64,000 bases of DNA, taken from contig JADDOH010011097.1 of the NCBI GenBank assembly GCA_016648135.1, forward strand, positions 1 through 64,000, read 5' to 3'. A program made the translations under genes and the position numbers. The notes under the pieces are model-generated. The model was not told where the DNA came from. It was given only the letters and a program-made list of their open reading frames with translations, and did no database searches. Below, in pieces: positions 33,901 through 46,433 of the stretch; the stretch's first letter is position 1; each line of letters starts with the position of its first letter. The stretch comes from Agrypnia vestita. Its lineage: Eukaryota; Arthropoda; Insecta; Trichoptera; Phryganeidae.

Positions 33901-34260
33901 GATGATAGATTATAATAGATTTTAAATAATATTAACTTTGTTATCTCTACTTGAGTCGAATAATTTTTATATAATTTTCACTACCTACCTACCTACTTAA
34001 GTTTCAAGAGAAACAGAATATCTCATTGACAGGTGAAGTATCAAAGCGACTACTATTTAAATAAAGATTTTTTAAAATTAATGCTGTTCAAAAATTTATA
34101 ATTAAATTTAAAAATAAATAATAGTTGGGTACTGAAAATATGAGCTGAAGTTACTGGTATAAAAGTGGTTGCTTCTCTGAAGCCTATGTAATAAAAATAT
34201 TAAACCCAGGTAGAGATAACAAAGTTAATATTATTTAATATCTAGAATAATCTATAATCA
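33901..34260. mobile_element. Inverted-repeat element with about 55-bp arms
   Basis: AATAATATTAACTTTGTTAT then CTCTACTTGAG at the left is inverted at the right as CCCAGGTAGAGATAACAAAG then TTAATATTATTT. The ends GATGATAGATTATAATAGAT and TCTAGAATAATCTATAATCA also pair. About 360 bp in all, non-coding. Confidence 0.65.
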
Positions 34261-35339
34261 GAAACGTTAATGTTTAAATATTCTTACTATTTTCTGATAG
34301 GATTAACATAATCGGTTGCGATTTGATCACAAATTCGCCATGCACTATAATTGTAGGTAATTAATGTAGACCCTAGAGTTAGAATGCAAAGTTAAAAAAA
34401 GTATACGTGTTTCACTTTAATATAACACATAATATAATACAAGGTATAACTTGACATTTTGGTGAAATATTCATTTTTGTACCAAAATTCTAACACTAAT
34501 ACTCGTACTTCCTTTCAAATTGTATTACGATCATGTCAATTTTTCTAGCAGTTCAACAAGAAAATAAGGTTGTATTTTGGTAGCACTTATGTATGAGTTA
34601 TATTTCATTACGGTAAATCAGAAATAGGTTTATTTTATTATTCTAAATTATATAGCACCGTTTTTGTTAATTTACTTCATGAAATTCATCGATGCATATT
34701 ACTACAGTAATACCGACGATATTGACCAGTATATTATAGCGGATCATGGATTGTAACGTACATGTTTTTATAAGAAATTTCAAATGAAATTTCACATATC
34801 TGTCCCTATTGCAGAGGTTTTTATGTATCTATGAGTATTTACACCTGTTGGAAAATAAGGTGAATAAAAAATATAATTGCATGAACGAGTGAGCAATTTA
34901 GATACGTATATACGAGATATCCGTCCTGCTTGGTGCTTTAACACAGGAAGTGATCAAGTATTTCGCTCGCGGGTGTAGCGGCATACTTCACTGACGCTTC
35001 AGTACGAGATAATTATAATTATTAAAAGGTGGTAATTTATAGTTATTAAGTGGATAATAATGTTTAGTTTTACAAATTATTCGCTTGTTATTATTAGAAG
35101 TAAAGGGTAATACTTTACACTGATATGATTGATATTACTATTCCGTAACAGAGGCATATTAGAACATTATGTTGTATAAAAATTCAGTCAATAGAATTAA
35201 CATCATATATTTTCCATTCTTATAAAACATATTGTCTTTAAATGTGACATTCTACTGTTTTAAGGCCTATGATCACGAAACGATACATGAAAATCTCAGA
35301 GATTTATATGCGTTTAATCTCAATACCTTTTTAAAGGAA
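34261..35339. other. Unassigned AT-rich DNA
   Basis: No supported feature. Confidence 0.5.
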
Positions 35340-35885
35340 TTTTCTTGCGACGGGAGGCAGGAAAGTGAAATAGATAGAAGAATCGGAGCTGCAGCCGGCG
35401 TTCTACGTTATCTGTATAGTGCGGTGATAAGAAAATCTGAGATTAGTGTCAAGACAAAACTGACTGTTTTCAAATCTGTGTACAGGCCCACCCTAAAATA
35501 TGGCCATCAAATTTGGATCCTAACGGAGAGAGTGAAAGCAAGGATCCGGGCTTTAGGCCGATATAAGGCACACACTCGGCATGGAACCTCTACTCCAACA
35601 GATAGAAAAATCACAATTGAGATGGCTTGGACATGTGCTAAGAATGCCAGAGGAACGAATACAAAGAAGAATCCTCCTGGCAACCCCGAAAGGAAGACGG
35701 CCGGCGAATCGCCCCAGATTAAGCTGAGAGAGGCAACAGAAAAATGTGTATGCAAAACAGAATGGGTCTAGACTGGTTGACTCGTGCAGAAGCAGCGCAA
35801 GACAGGGGAACATGGAAACACCTTGTCGAGTCTTTGGGCTCCCGACCATACTAGGACAAGGGGATGAAGTTGATGATGATAATCT
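35340..35885 (+). pseudogene. RTE-like LINE 3' end, frameshifted
   Basis: The plus frame ending at 35771 reads GRQESEIDRRIGAAAGVLRY, then KSEISVKTKLTVFKSVYRPT and LKYGHQIWILTERVKARIRA. This is the thumb and connection region of RTE-like LINE reverse transcriptase (usual IDRRI-AA---...SEIS--TKL-VFK-V--PTLTYG-E-W-LTERVKSRI-A). From about 35570 the homology shifts frame: QIEKSQLRWLGHVLRMPEER then IQRRILLATPKGRR. It ends with a GATGAAGTTGATGATGATAA repeat. The catalytic RT core and endonuclease are missing. Minus frames here are shadows. Confidence 0.85.
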
Positions 35886-36699
35886 CAATACCATCAACAT
35901 GAGCTTGGTAGAAAAGGACTCAACCCGCATGTATAATAGTGACTCAACATGTGTGCACAAACATACCTAAAATCAAAAATGCCTTTTTATTTTAAAAAGG
36001 TAGACAAACAGATGGTATTTGATTACGATATTAATTTCGTTTTAACTGCTGTTGACGAAATTCTAATTCACCCAACTTTGAACCGAATACCACGTCAATG
36101 AAGTGATAGTTGACGTATAACATGAGTAAATTGAGATGCGATATGGCGAATCACTGAGTCGTGGTATGCACACAGAGAATATGAAAGCAGATAGTAGGAG
36201 CGAAATTCCTATCTCAGAGAAGTCGTTGACGAGTGTTTTCTTACTTATTGTATTAAAAGCTAGACCTATACTATTTTTAAATCAAAAACTTTTAATGAAA
36301 CAGGCAGGAAAAATAATACATGAATGAATGAAGCGCAGATTGAAGTCAAAGACATCATTAAAACTAAGGCTGGCGCATGGAAAATCCGTCAATAAAAATA
36401 TTTTCGAACGATGTCACGACACATAAAGAATACAATGATGATGACATGTGAACATCAAAACAATGTTCAACAAATTTACACAGAGAAAAAATTCACATCT
36501 ATCTGAAAACTTAAATCAATTTTTGTATAAGATGATGTATATCTTCATTGGACCAGAAATTTATCATTTTTCGCCGAAAACATGCAAAGCATGTCAAAGA
36601 TTTGGGGTAAATGCTACCGTGTGTATTCTATGTAATAAATTACTTTTAAGATTTATAAAAACATTAATAGAAATCCGAGTATGCTTTTATCATCATCAT
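35886..36699. other. Unassigned DNA
   Basis: A 108-residue plus frame (36448-36774) runs into the SINE and is judged non-coding. (ATG)n-like tail at about 36433. Nothing else is supported. Confidence 0.4.
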
Positions 36700-36850
36700 T
36701 TTGATATGCATCAATATTCTTGCTATTTTCGAACTAAGCTAAACGCTTTTGCGATGAACATTGGACTAGATTAAGGCTTCTCAAATGTGGCTCAAACCCC
36801 CACAACTAAACCACAAGGCGAGAATATTAACCATTAGACCAACAAGCACG
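36700..36850 (-). mobile_element. SINE family 1, minus-strand copy
   Basis: The minus strand reads GTGCTTGTTGGTCTAATGGT then TAATATTCTCGCCTTGTGG, a diverged box B (GGGGGTTTGAGCCAC), and the body ATCGCAAAAGCGTTTAGCTT then AGTTCGAAAATAGCAAGAAT. Truncated before the usual TCTCTATTT tail. Confidence 0.7.
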
Positions 36851-37072
36851 TCATTCTTCGCAGCTTCAATATAAACTTCTTGTTAATTTTTAATCCCTTT
36901 CGCAAGAATTTTGATAAAATTAGATTTTCTATAATGTATAAAATTTTATCTGAAATATGAGCTCGATCAGTTCCGTCTTCAATTTAGGTTACTTATTTAT
37001 GATAGTATTTTATTATATTTTTAGCATTCAACAATTATTATTAAGGAGATAACATTTGATTACAATTTGAGG

Positions 37073-37245
37073 TTCTTGTTGATCTAGTTATTAAGACTAT
37101 CGCCTAGCTATCCAAAGATCGGGTCTTCCAAGAAACCAGCAGTTAGCCCATTTTCATAGCGCAAGCATTTAACATTATTTATCTATACAAATTCAATAAT
37201 AATATCGATGTGACGGTTTTGTGTATGCATCCCTATTTAAAAGAA
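37073..37245 (+). mobile_element. SINE family 1, degenerate copy
   Basis: Reads TTCTTGTTGATCTAGTTATT then AAGACTATCGCC, body TTTTCATAGCGCAAGCATTT, and tail GATGTGACGGTTTTGTG then ATGCATCCCTATTTAAAA. It lies 220 bp after the opposite-strand copy at 36700. Confidence 0.65.
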
Positions 37246-38034
37246 AATCATTGTTTATACATACGTGTTCTGTTGGTGCCTATATCATAAATTAGTTTTC
37301 TTTCTTTAAAATTCAGCAGCATTAGACTCGATGTCGATTCGAATTCAATTTGAATTAATGAATACAGAGTTGAAGCGTGTTTTCGACCACTAAGAGGAAG
37401 AAAAGTGCACGCTGCCTCGATGAATGTGTGTGTTAATGATATAATTCGCTCGCTCACATAACGTTATATTCATAATGTGTGGCATTGTAGGAATGTACTG
37501 GTAAAAAAGAACAAGTATTTTTTGCATTTCTAGTATAAAAAACTAATACAACATTTACATTCACCTTTCAACAAAATATACCAACATCAAAAATTCACTT
37601 TCCAATTCTAATTTTCGTGGACTTCAGTGCTGTTATATATTTTTTTAAATTCTGACATTCGAAAGGTACCCACCCTTTTCCGAAACTATAATTAAAATGC
37701 TTAGATAAGGTAAGCATCAGTATCCTGTCGAAGAATAAACTCTCGTATCAGTTCCTCTCAGAAAAAGCAAACCATGAACTTATAATGTTTTTTTTTTCAA
37801 AACAAAAGACATTTCATTCGAATTTTTTGACAGTTATACAACACCCTGATAATGAAATGGTAATTTCTGAAACATGTTGGTGAAAAAAAAACTCACATAA
37901 AAGTATATATATACAAATAAAATAATCAATATTTTTTAACTTATAATGTGACACAATTAATGTAATTTCTTTAAACAAATAAATCTTGGTGTCGATTAAA
38001 ACCACTATAAATAAATTTTTTGATTAGTTTAACT
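37246..38034. other. Unassigned AT-rich DNA
   Basis: No supported gene. Confidence 0.5.
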
Positions 38035-38175
38035 GATTTTGAAACAATTGTGAAGATTATTATATTTTCATCGGGAATGCCCCTGTCAAATTTCAGATCT
38101 ATTGATGGTCTGGAAGTGGTTCAAATATTGATTGAAAGATTCCTCGCATGACAGACAACTGAGGCTAAATAAATG
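38035..38175. repeat. Dispersed repeat shared with 33320-33430
   Basis: See the 33.3-kb entry for the matching words. The match runs through GGTTCAAATATTGATTGAAA and ends at ACTGAGGCTAAATAAATG. Confidence 0.5.
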
Positions 38176-39745
38176 AATGCAAAAAAGGATTGACTCAATT
38201 TTTTTTTGTTTGGTTGGCCGTAAATTACAAAACAATATACATGAATTTTTTAAATTTTTGAATATCATTTTTTGTGTCGATGAGTACCTACTGATATTTC
38301 ACGATTTATAATACTTTTTAAATAGTGTCTTATTTGTTTTTCCATTATTTTCTATTAATTTCCAGACATTATGATTTTATTATATAATACTTTAGGCTTC
38401 ACTAGAAAATTTCATTTGCCACTCTAAGACCGGGTCATTTAAAAATATATTATAAATCATATAATTAATTATAAATCAACCAATAACAATTGATACATAT
38501 TAAAAATCAGTAGAATACAGTTAATAAAGTAATTTCACATTAAGCTCTAAAACTTTTAAGAGGAATATTTGTGTTGTTGTTTAAATCATGGCTATAACCC
38601 ATAGCAATTCCCATAAAATTGATTAGCGCGCATTATTTTTAGATAATGATGGTGCTGAAGTAGCCTCTCAGTTACGTCATCTATTGGATGATGGAAGGGC
38701 ATGACGCAAAGTGAACGTTGCGCTACCTTAAATTACTGAGATATCTTTACGCGGATGCACTGATTATTATTATTATTAAAGGCGTATACAGAGCTTTCTC
38801 CGTCCTTATCCGTTCACTTTGTCCCCCCACCACTGCACGCGTGCAGCTTTTCACAAGTACCAAACGCACTGTAAAGCAATCAACTTTTGAATAAATTTAC
38901 ACTAAAATCAAATAAAATACAACACATTAATTATGCACGGCTTTGATACCTACCACTAAATATTTAGAAATGCATATTTTATGTTATTTATAAAAAGGAA
39001 GCACAGTACACATAATGTAGATAAAAACTCATGCGCGTCTTGCATACCTTCTATATTCAGTATCATATTTTTTTATTTATATGTTGATGTGCGACTGAAA
39101 TGAGAGACGGAGAGAGAGAAGAGCTTAAATATATTTTTAAAAATTAGTTAATGTAGGTAGTATGTGTGTGTGTGTGTGTCTCATAGGTGGACCTCATATT
39201 GGTTACAAAAAATACACGAAAATACAAATATGTATATTTTCTTTTCACTTTAAAATTTGGTATTAATTTATTTTTGCCAATTGTCCGCCAGTCAAAAAAT
39301 AACCAAGTTAGTATTGTTTCATCACAATAATTAAAATATAAAATAACTACCCGATGAAAGGAATGTATTTTTTTACTATTAGGTACCTACTTAAATAATA
39401 TTGCTTACAAATGGTATCCTACTCGAGAATAATAATTGTCATTATTAGTACCTATATTAATGTTGGTAGGCAGTTACTCAAATAACTACTACCTAGTACC
39501 TACGTACGCCCCATAAACTATTTCAATAAGAGTAGATAAATTTATTTTTTTTAAATATCGAAAAAGAAAAATGTGTATATTAACAATTTAAAGGTCCTAC
39601 CTTATTCAAAAACATTTTGCGTTATCTGTATGTAGCACAGGAAGAAAATGTATATCAGTTCGATTTTTCGAAGCACGCTTGTTAAAATAATTCACAGAAC
39701 TTTTGATAAATCTCCGCTGATTCGGTTCGGAAGCACACCTTTACT
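38176..39745. other. Unassigned AT-rich DNA with GT microsatellite
   Basis: (GT)n at about 39163-39179 and several TACCTAC words (39380-39510). No gene supported. Confidence 0.45.
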
Positions 39746-39979
39746 ATGGCAACATTAAAAAGCCGGACATGTTTTCGTTGCTGTGATTGTGGCGGGAAAC
39801 TGTTGAACTGTCAGATGGTTTCGGTGAGGAGCGCGGTGCGGCCAGCGGTCAGCGGCGAAGTGGTCATATGCAGGGAAGGTGGTATCATTAAATACGGTAC
39901 TCGACGGCCACGGAGGCTCGGCCCAGCCAAGGAAGGCATAAAGCTTCTCTTTTCGCTATTATCTAAGCCGCTATCGTAA
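39746..39979 (+). CDS. Possible small ORF in a CpG-rich patch, unrecognised
   Basis: A 77-codon frame from ATG (CTACTATGG context) reads MATLKSRTCFRCCDCGGKLL, then NCQMVSVRSAVRPAV. It has a Cys-rich start (C-X2-CC-X-C) and a basic middle (YGTRRPRRLGPAK). The stretch is clearly more GC- and CpG-rich than its surroundings. The minus strand is open as well (60 residues), so openness is weak evidence. No family is recognised. It could be a 5' exon near a promoter: a GTGAGG donor-like word follows the Cys cluster at about 39820. Confidence 0.2.
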   Translation: MATLKSRTCFRCCDCGGKLLNCQMVSVRSAVRPAVSGEVVICREGGIIKYGTRRPRRLGPAKEGIKLLFSLLSKPLS

Positions 39980-40149
39980 TGGATGTAAGGCATTATCTTG
40001 ATTTATTAATGCAACACCAGTTCATTTTTTTAGGATGCCGTGCCTACGGTAAAATGTATCGAGATGGATGTGGAGTGATACTCGAACTAAGGATGTGTGG
40101 GTGAAGTAATTAGTGGAGTAATTTTGCCAACCAAAAATATACAAGAGCT
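39980..40149. other. Unassigned DNA
   Basis: Short gap before the foldback element, nothing recognised. Confidence 0.4.
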
Positions 40150-40650
40150 GGTCCACAATACTTTACAGGTGGATTCCTGTTTTGATTGTGAGTCGAAAAT
40201 TTTCCAGTAATGCTTTATTCCAGTTAATGAGATATGCGACACCAAAATTTGCATTTTTTTTTTTCAATATTGACTGACTTATTTTTTGTAAAACATTGAA
40301 CTTTCATTACAGTAACTTGTATCTAATATGAAAAATTCATTCACTTTAATACAAGTCAACTAAAATGATAAAAACTGGAATGCTTTCCAATTGGATTTTT
40401 TTCAGGATTAATATTATTCTATTTAAATTTTAGTGGAACGAATGAATTTTTTGTAATCGATATAAATTACTGTAATAATACTTCAACGTTTTGTAAAAAA
40501 TAATTCAGAAATATTGAAAAAAAATGCAACCTTCGATATTCCATAACTCCATAACTATTGATATTAAGTCATAGTTGCTTGAACATTTTCGACTCATAAT
40601 CAAGGGAGAAATTCACCTGTACAGTATTATGGACTAGATCTATCTATGGA
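40150..40650. mobile_element. Family G foldback element, copy 2
   Basis: The left end GTCCACAATACTTTACAGGT, and then TTGTGAGTCGAAAATTTTCC, are inverted at the right end as ACCTGTACAGTATTATGGAC and CATTTTCGACTCATAATCAA. Arms are about 190 bp around a short centre near 40340-40440. Non-coding. Confidence 0.75.
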
Positions 40651-40759
40651 TATATATAGCATTTTTTTATATGAAAGTATGTTCCAAGAACAGTTAATGG
40701 ATTCTGTCCCCAGAGATGAATTCAAGGAATGATCAATTAATTAGGATAAATTCTCACAT

Positions 40760-40990
40760 CCTATTTCATTAAGCTCACAGAGACGAAACTATATATATGA
40801 TAAACGTGGATGGAAGTCTCTAATACGACAGCTCAGAGTTTACAATCTGTATCAGCTGTCTTAAGTGATCACTCTATACAATGCAACGTTCACCAATTTC
40901 ATAGTAAGAACATCCATAATACATTATCAAATTTTTGAAAGTTCTATATATATGTTCGAAATCAAGGAATCTCTCGTATACTTCAATAAT
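40760..40990. repeat. Family F arm, diverged
   Basis: CTCACAGAGACGAAACTATA, then CTTAAGTGATCACTCTATAC and TTTTTGAAAGTTCTATATAT follow the order of words in the F arms at 20.2 and 27.8 kb (GAGACGAAACTG, TTAAGTGATCACTTTACAC, TTTTGGAAGTTGTATATA). It may pair with the inverted arm at 43255, which would make a 2.7-kb element. Confidence 0.6.
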
Positions 40991-41944
40991 CTTAACTGGA
41001 GACGTATATAACTTTATGTTTGAATATTGAGCACTGAAAATTCATTTGCTGTGGATACAAGTCACATTAAATAATTAAAAACGTGCAAAAATTTTAACCT
41101 GATTTTTTTCCTGTATAACTAATATAAAAGATTTTACAATTGATGTGCTTCTGATAAAGTGCTTGTAAAACGTAAAAACATGTTTTCATGAATATCTATT
41201 ATTTGCAAAATTAACAATATTTGCCAAACAATCATTTTTATATGTCACTCTCAATTTCCGCCAATAGCATGGTGGCGGTTTTTTTTCTGTACCCCTAGTA
41301 TATTAGATTAATTCCATTAATTTATATTTCACCGAAAAACGCATAAAAACGTTTGTATTTGGCCAAACATATTAAGTTATCACAAATTATTTATTAATGC
41401 AAACAAGTTCTTAAAAATTCTAGGCGCAGAGCCACGCAATTTATTTTATTTCTATCAACACTCGACACTCATCTTTTGAAATTTTTCGGACAATTCGAAA
41501 ATATGGAGCAATGATGCATTTGTCTTATTTTTTAGAGTTAAATGGATATTTTAAAGCTTCGTATCCCCTGATGGAAACGACTGAAAATAGGCGCGTTGAT
41601 TGCAAATAGAATAAGCTGTGTCACTAAAATCATGCCAGAGTGCATATTTTTGTGTTCGATAGTTTTTACTGCTTCAGAACATTTATATTTTGATACTTTC
41701 CGGTTTATAATTACAATATACGGACATCTTTCAACTTATTAAATCTCGCTGGTTTAGTTTTCATGATCGTCTCAGAATATCTTCAAACTTAATCTTCCAC
41801 GAGTCGCTTATTATCGTAGTCGATGTTCAGTGATCAGGGTCGAAGTGAAAATATAGGTACATTTCATTTTCAATAAATACGCTCAGTTGATGGTGGTACA
41901 CATTATATTTTTACATAGGTTTTTTACGAAACGACAAGTGCGAT
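40991..41944. other. Unassigned AT-rich DNA
   Basis: No supported feature. Confidence 0.45.
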
Positions 41945-42175
41945 CAAATCAAACATAATAATTTCGTTGTCTGTCCGTCCGTCTGTCTGTCTGTTAGTCC
42001 CAGTAGCTTCGTATAACGTCCGTAGTTTCGTTCGAATTCACGGCTAAAAAACAAAATCAAACGGCCGGAGATGGGGCTTGAACCCTCGGTCAACAAACTC
42101 GAATCGGCCACTCAACGCATGTTGCTACGGCCGCCTCTCCGTGGATCACCAAAAAGATACTATAAGTATATACTA
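41945..42175 (-). mobile_element. tRNA-derived SINE, family 2
   Basis: On the minus strand: CCACGGAGAGGCGGCCGTAG, then AGTGGCCGATTCGAG, a clear box B (GAGGGTTCAAGCCCC), then TGATTTTGTTTTTTAGCCGT. It ends in a GGGACTAACAGACAGACAGA-type tail and ACGAAATTATTATG. The 98-residue plus frame starting at 42071 is a shadow. Confidence 0.75.
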
Positions 42176-43254
42176 GGGCTTAACAACGACGCGGTTGCAA
42201 CTAGCATAAACATATTTATTTTAAATGTATCTTTTCGACAATGTACTATTTATATTACTGGAACAGTAATTTTAAGTGAATCATTTTTGACAGTTTACTG
42301 CATTACTGCACATTTCCGCTACACGCTGCGTATACGCAACTTCCGTTACAATAAAAAATTGCTCTAAATGCGCCATAAGATGTATAACTTCAAAAACTCA
42401 ACTTTCAATTGATATAAAAAATATAAATTACATAAAGTTTCTGTCCTAATGAATTATAATTTTTAGTATCGTAAAGAAATGTAAATTTACTGAGTAACAT
42501 AATTTCCCGCAAATTTAAAACAAAAAAAAATTTAAATTAATAAAATAAAAATTATTAGAGCTTTCAAATGGATTAAATTTTGTATTTGACCACGTGTATT
42601 TTATATTTTAATGACTTTTCAGAAAATTTTCCTTGGTAAGGGTAATTTTAATCTAATTCTTAATGCAATAAATTTTATCTGGTCACACAAGCTCGCATAA
42701 TATTGTTCGAAAAAATACTAAGCAATAAATATATATAAATCTTTTCTATTTTAAATATGTACTCGTATATGCTAAACACTATAAAATCTACATGGGAGTA
42801 CTCCTACTAAGGAGGGACGAACTATGAATGGGTTTAAAAAAAAGGCGAATATTTCTAAATCAAGGATTCCTGATTTTCGCAATCCTTCTCCTTGATAAAA
42901 AAAATTCTAAATTACATGAAAATTAAAGTTGGGATTGTCAAATTATTTAAGTAAAATAAATGTATTTTTTTATGATGACCGTTAAAGAAAAAACAAAAAT
43001 TAAATTTATTATTTTGGCTGATTTTTTCCAATATTAAAGAAAGTTGTATTAATGCTTAGACATAATTATTCATTTTAAAAAATAACTAACGTACACTAAG
43101 TGATATAATTGAAATCCAGATCCATCTTGTCAATGATAAAGTGGTATTGAAGCCGACGTAAAATTAATCAATATGTTTCATTCAAACATCATTATTTTTT
43201 AAATATAACGGTAAAAAAACTTAAATTTATTTAGTTTTTTTCAATTTATAATGT
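42176..43254. other. Unassigned AT-rich DNA
   Basis: No supported feature. Confidence 0.45.
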
Positions 43255-43500
43255 AGTTAAGATGAATTATACAGTTCTTACGATGGAATTGGCGAACGTT
43301 GCATTATGTAGAGTGATCACTTAAGTCAGCTCACAGAGGTTGTAAGCCCTGTGCCATCGTATAATAAACTTCCATACACGTTTCTCATATAAATAGCTTC
43401 CTCTCTATGAGACTTCTATAATGTAACTTAATTAAATAGTAATTCCGCAGTAGACAAATCCAGTAATTGTGTTCTCAGAACATATGAACATATAAGAATA
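43255..43500. repeat. Family F arm plus tail, diverged
   Basis: ATGGAATTGGCGAACGTTGC, then AGTGATCACTTAAGTCAGCT, TAAACTTCCATACACG and CTCTCTATGAGACTTCTATA parallel the right F arm. It continues into a tail-like CAAATCCAGTAATTGTGTTC then AACATATAAGAATATTG, matching the one-sided tail of family F. Confidence 0.6.
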
Positions 43501-45538
43501 TTGCTAATATATTTTGCTTATTCACTATCTGCTTTGAAAAATTTAATTTTACACGAATATCATTAATTGACACGGCTTCTTGTGGTGCAACATGGTTTAT
43601 TATTATTATAAAATGAAAATCTTTAAATTATAACCGTGTTTAAAATACAACCCTGCTGTGTGTTGTACAAAGTTTGGCTTATCTAGTTTTAAGAAATTAT
43701 CAATTATATTATATTTATATATAATTATTAATTATTCCTATATAATTAACAGAAAGAGGCTAACTATCACCACCTTTATACTCTTGCGTGCTGTGTGTGA
43801 ACATTCCGAAAAAAATTGTATTAATTAAAACCTTAACTTAATTATGTGCCTAAAATTCAAGACACGTGGGTAATAAGTAATAAACCGTATAAATTGATTA
43901 ATTTAATATTTGATCGCGTGTTTCTGAAAGAGAATCATTCACGTCCATGTAAAAGTTGATTCACGGGATATTTTGGAAGGTATTCTGACAAAAAACACAT
44001 TGACGCGAATTTATCTTTCAACTTTCACCGCAAAGGACCGCGTGGTGTAGGTACTCACTTGAAAACTGGTTTATTTGGTGATGGCGTAACCCGAGAATCC
44101 TCCTTACACCATTTTGCATTAATCACTTGTGAAAAAAAGTAGATCGATCGTTATATCATTTTTAAGTCTTTCACAATACCAATCCTCAAACCAAACCATC
44201 CACTAATCACAGCATTTAAATACTTTTATATCCATCAATATATGTAGGTATTTACAATTAATGAAATTTAAAAGGATTTTGAATGGGTCAAGAATTATCG
44301 GAGTTGGTTGGCACTGGTTTTAAAAACGACATGTACAATTAAATTAAATAAATATCAATATATTTATTTGTTAGTGACTGTTGCAATACAATTACAATGG
44401 AGCTGTTTCATAGATCAAAACTAATAAATTTATAAAAAAATTATCGAATTCTGTCAATAAATAACAAAAAAAGAATATTAGAGTTATTGTATTTTAGCGC
44501 GGTATGATTGACCTCCAACTCGCGAAGACAGATGACGTCACGTGACTCCGCCGGACGGAACAAAATTATTCATACAAAACGCAAATTTAAAATTCTATAA
44601 CTTTGTTAGTTTTTGAGATATCTTAATTTTACTTTCAGTCTTTTGTTTAATTTTACTCAAATTTTCATTTCCATTCGTTGAAAATAAAGTAAACTTCTCC
44701 ATTGCCATTAATTTCATATTCTAATAGATTGATTTTGAGCGAAACATCAAAGGGGTAGGTATTTATCTCAGTTTCGTAATAGAATTCTATAACTAAATAT
44801 GAAGGAAGGAATACATATTTTAAGGATATAACTTGGTAATTCAAATAACATTACGTGACTTATTACTGTAGTAAATAATAATCTAACTCAGTGCGATGTA
44901 AAAATATTTTCCTGTAAACAATGAATTCGCTCGCATGAAACAAGCGCTGCATTTAATTATAATATCAATGTTCAGGTTCTTTAACGAAGATATAGGACTT
45001 ACAGAACAAACCGAGAGACCAAAGCTACCATAAAGAAATCGCACATAAATTTGATTAGGTATCGATTTCGCAACAGCTACACATATTTTCGTACTCCTAT
45101 TATTGTATAATATAAAGCATAGAAATTGGAGTTCTTTTCCATTTATGATGTATTGTACAAATATTCAAATTACAGTTATAATGAAAAGACATTAGACGGT
45201 CATATTCCGGTTATGATGTAAGGATATTGGATAGTCATTTTCCAGTTATGATGTCGATATTAGGCCATCAAATTTCAATTTTAAACGATTTACGTGTATA
45301 TGATGTCACGGGATTGTGGCGGTGAGAGTTAAATCAAACAGTTGAAATTAATTTTTAAAAATAATATCACCATTATCTACGAATTTAATTCGAACACTGT
45401 TGTTTAATAAGCGTTGTTAAATAAGTCTTACCGTATTATTCGTGATCTGTGATCGCACTTGTTCACTATTAGTTTTTATAAGATCGCTCCTGAAAATCGC
45501 TGAAAGACAATAAACAATTCTGCGCAGCAGTCATATCG
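43501..45538. other. Unassigned AT-rich DNA
   Basis: About 2 kb with no supported gene. The stretch near 44505-44570 (GACGTCACGTGACTCCGCCG) is locally GC-richer. Confidence 0.45.
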
Positions 45539-45699
45539 CTTCTTACTAGACATGCGCGCCGCACTGGCGCCGCTGCGCCGCGCCGCCCTTGGGCCACGCC
45601 GCCGCCGCCGAGTCAAGCCAATCGGCGCGCCGATTTTGGGTGTTACATTTTTGAAACACCTTAAATTTAGATTTTTTAAAACTGTTTCATCTGTTTTTA

Positions 45700-46370
45700 T
45701 CGATTAAATTATGCAAAAAGGTCTGTGGAGGTGGATGAGCCCTCCGGTTTAGGATGAGTTGAAGCGGTGTTGATGATGTAAAGTCACGATGGTTTTACAG
45801 AATTTATTGAATTGCAAAAGCAAAAGTTATAAAGAATACAGTAGGTACGAAGGTTATAAGTGAAAGCGTGACGTTCGAAGGTATGACGGCGAGGGCTTCC
45901 GCTATACGAGCGGTTCACCGGGGATGTGAGATAGATAGTCTGCTCTGGAGACTACAGTTTTTATAGTGAATGTGAACAAAGAGATTGGGTTTGTTATGAC
46001 TTCCTCTTTACTCAGCAGTGCGTGTCGGATATTTTGTCTGGATCAGCAAGGTGAGTTTATCCGCTCTTCATGCCTTCTGCTATACGTCGCCTTTGTACTC
46101 GGTCATTGGTCCGGCTTACATTGCCGCCTTGTTCGTTGTGCTAAGCGCTTTTGCCTCGACCTCTGTATCGAGGGTAACGGTCTGCCGTGCTCGATGTCAG
46201 CATATGTGGTACCTCATTACATCTGTTTATGTACGCGTCTTTGGCCACCACAGGTCTAAAGCCTTAATAATAAGCAATAATAAGCAAAGAAATCCATACC
46301 GTTACAGATTCTGGATCAAATATTAAAAGGGCTATATAAGACAGCCACTTTTTCTTAGGGCACGGGTTGC
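45700..46370. other. Unassigned interior of the hAT element
   Basis: Two overlapping plus frames of about 100 residues (45966-46326) are open but I recognise no hAT DNA-binding (BED) or catalytic motif. The region could be another old insertion or non-coding hAT sequence. Confidence 0.35.
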
Positions 46371-46433
46371 ACGATCTCATAACTGGCGATGGAATCAAAA
46401 GTGTACCTGAGATTAAGTGAAATTGACAACTAA

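Noticed and set aside
35507..35960. Minus-strand ORFs of 82 and 135 residues
   Set aside because: Antisense of the LINE at 35340-35885.
36448..36774. 108-residue plus-strand ORF
   Set aside because: Runs through the antisense of a SINE and has no protein-like pattern.
45966..46326. Two overlapping plus-strand ORFs of about 100 residues inside the hAT element
   Set aside because: Neither shows BED-finger, RNase-H-like or other transposase motifs, so not called as genes.
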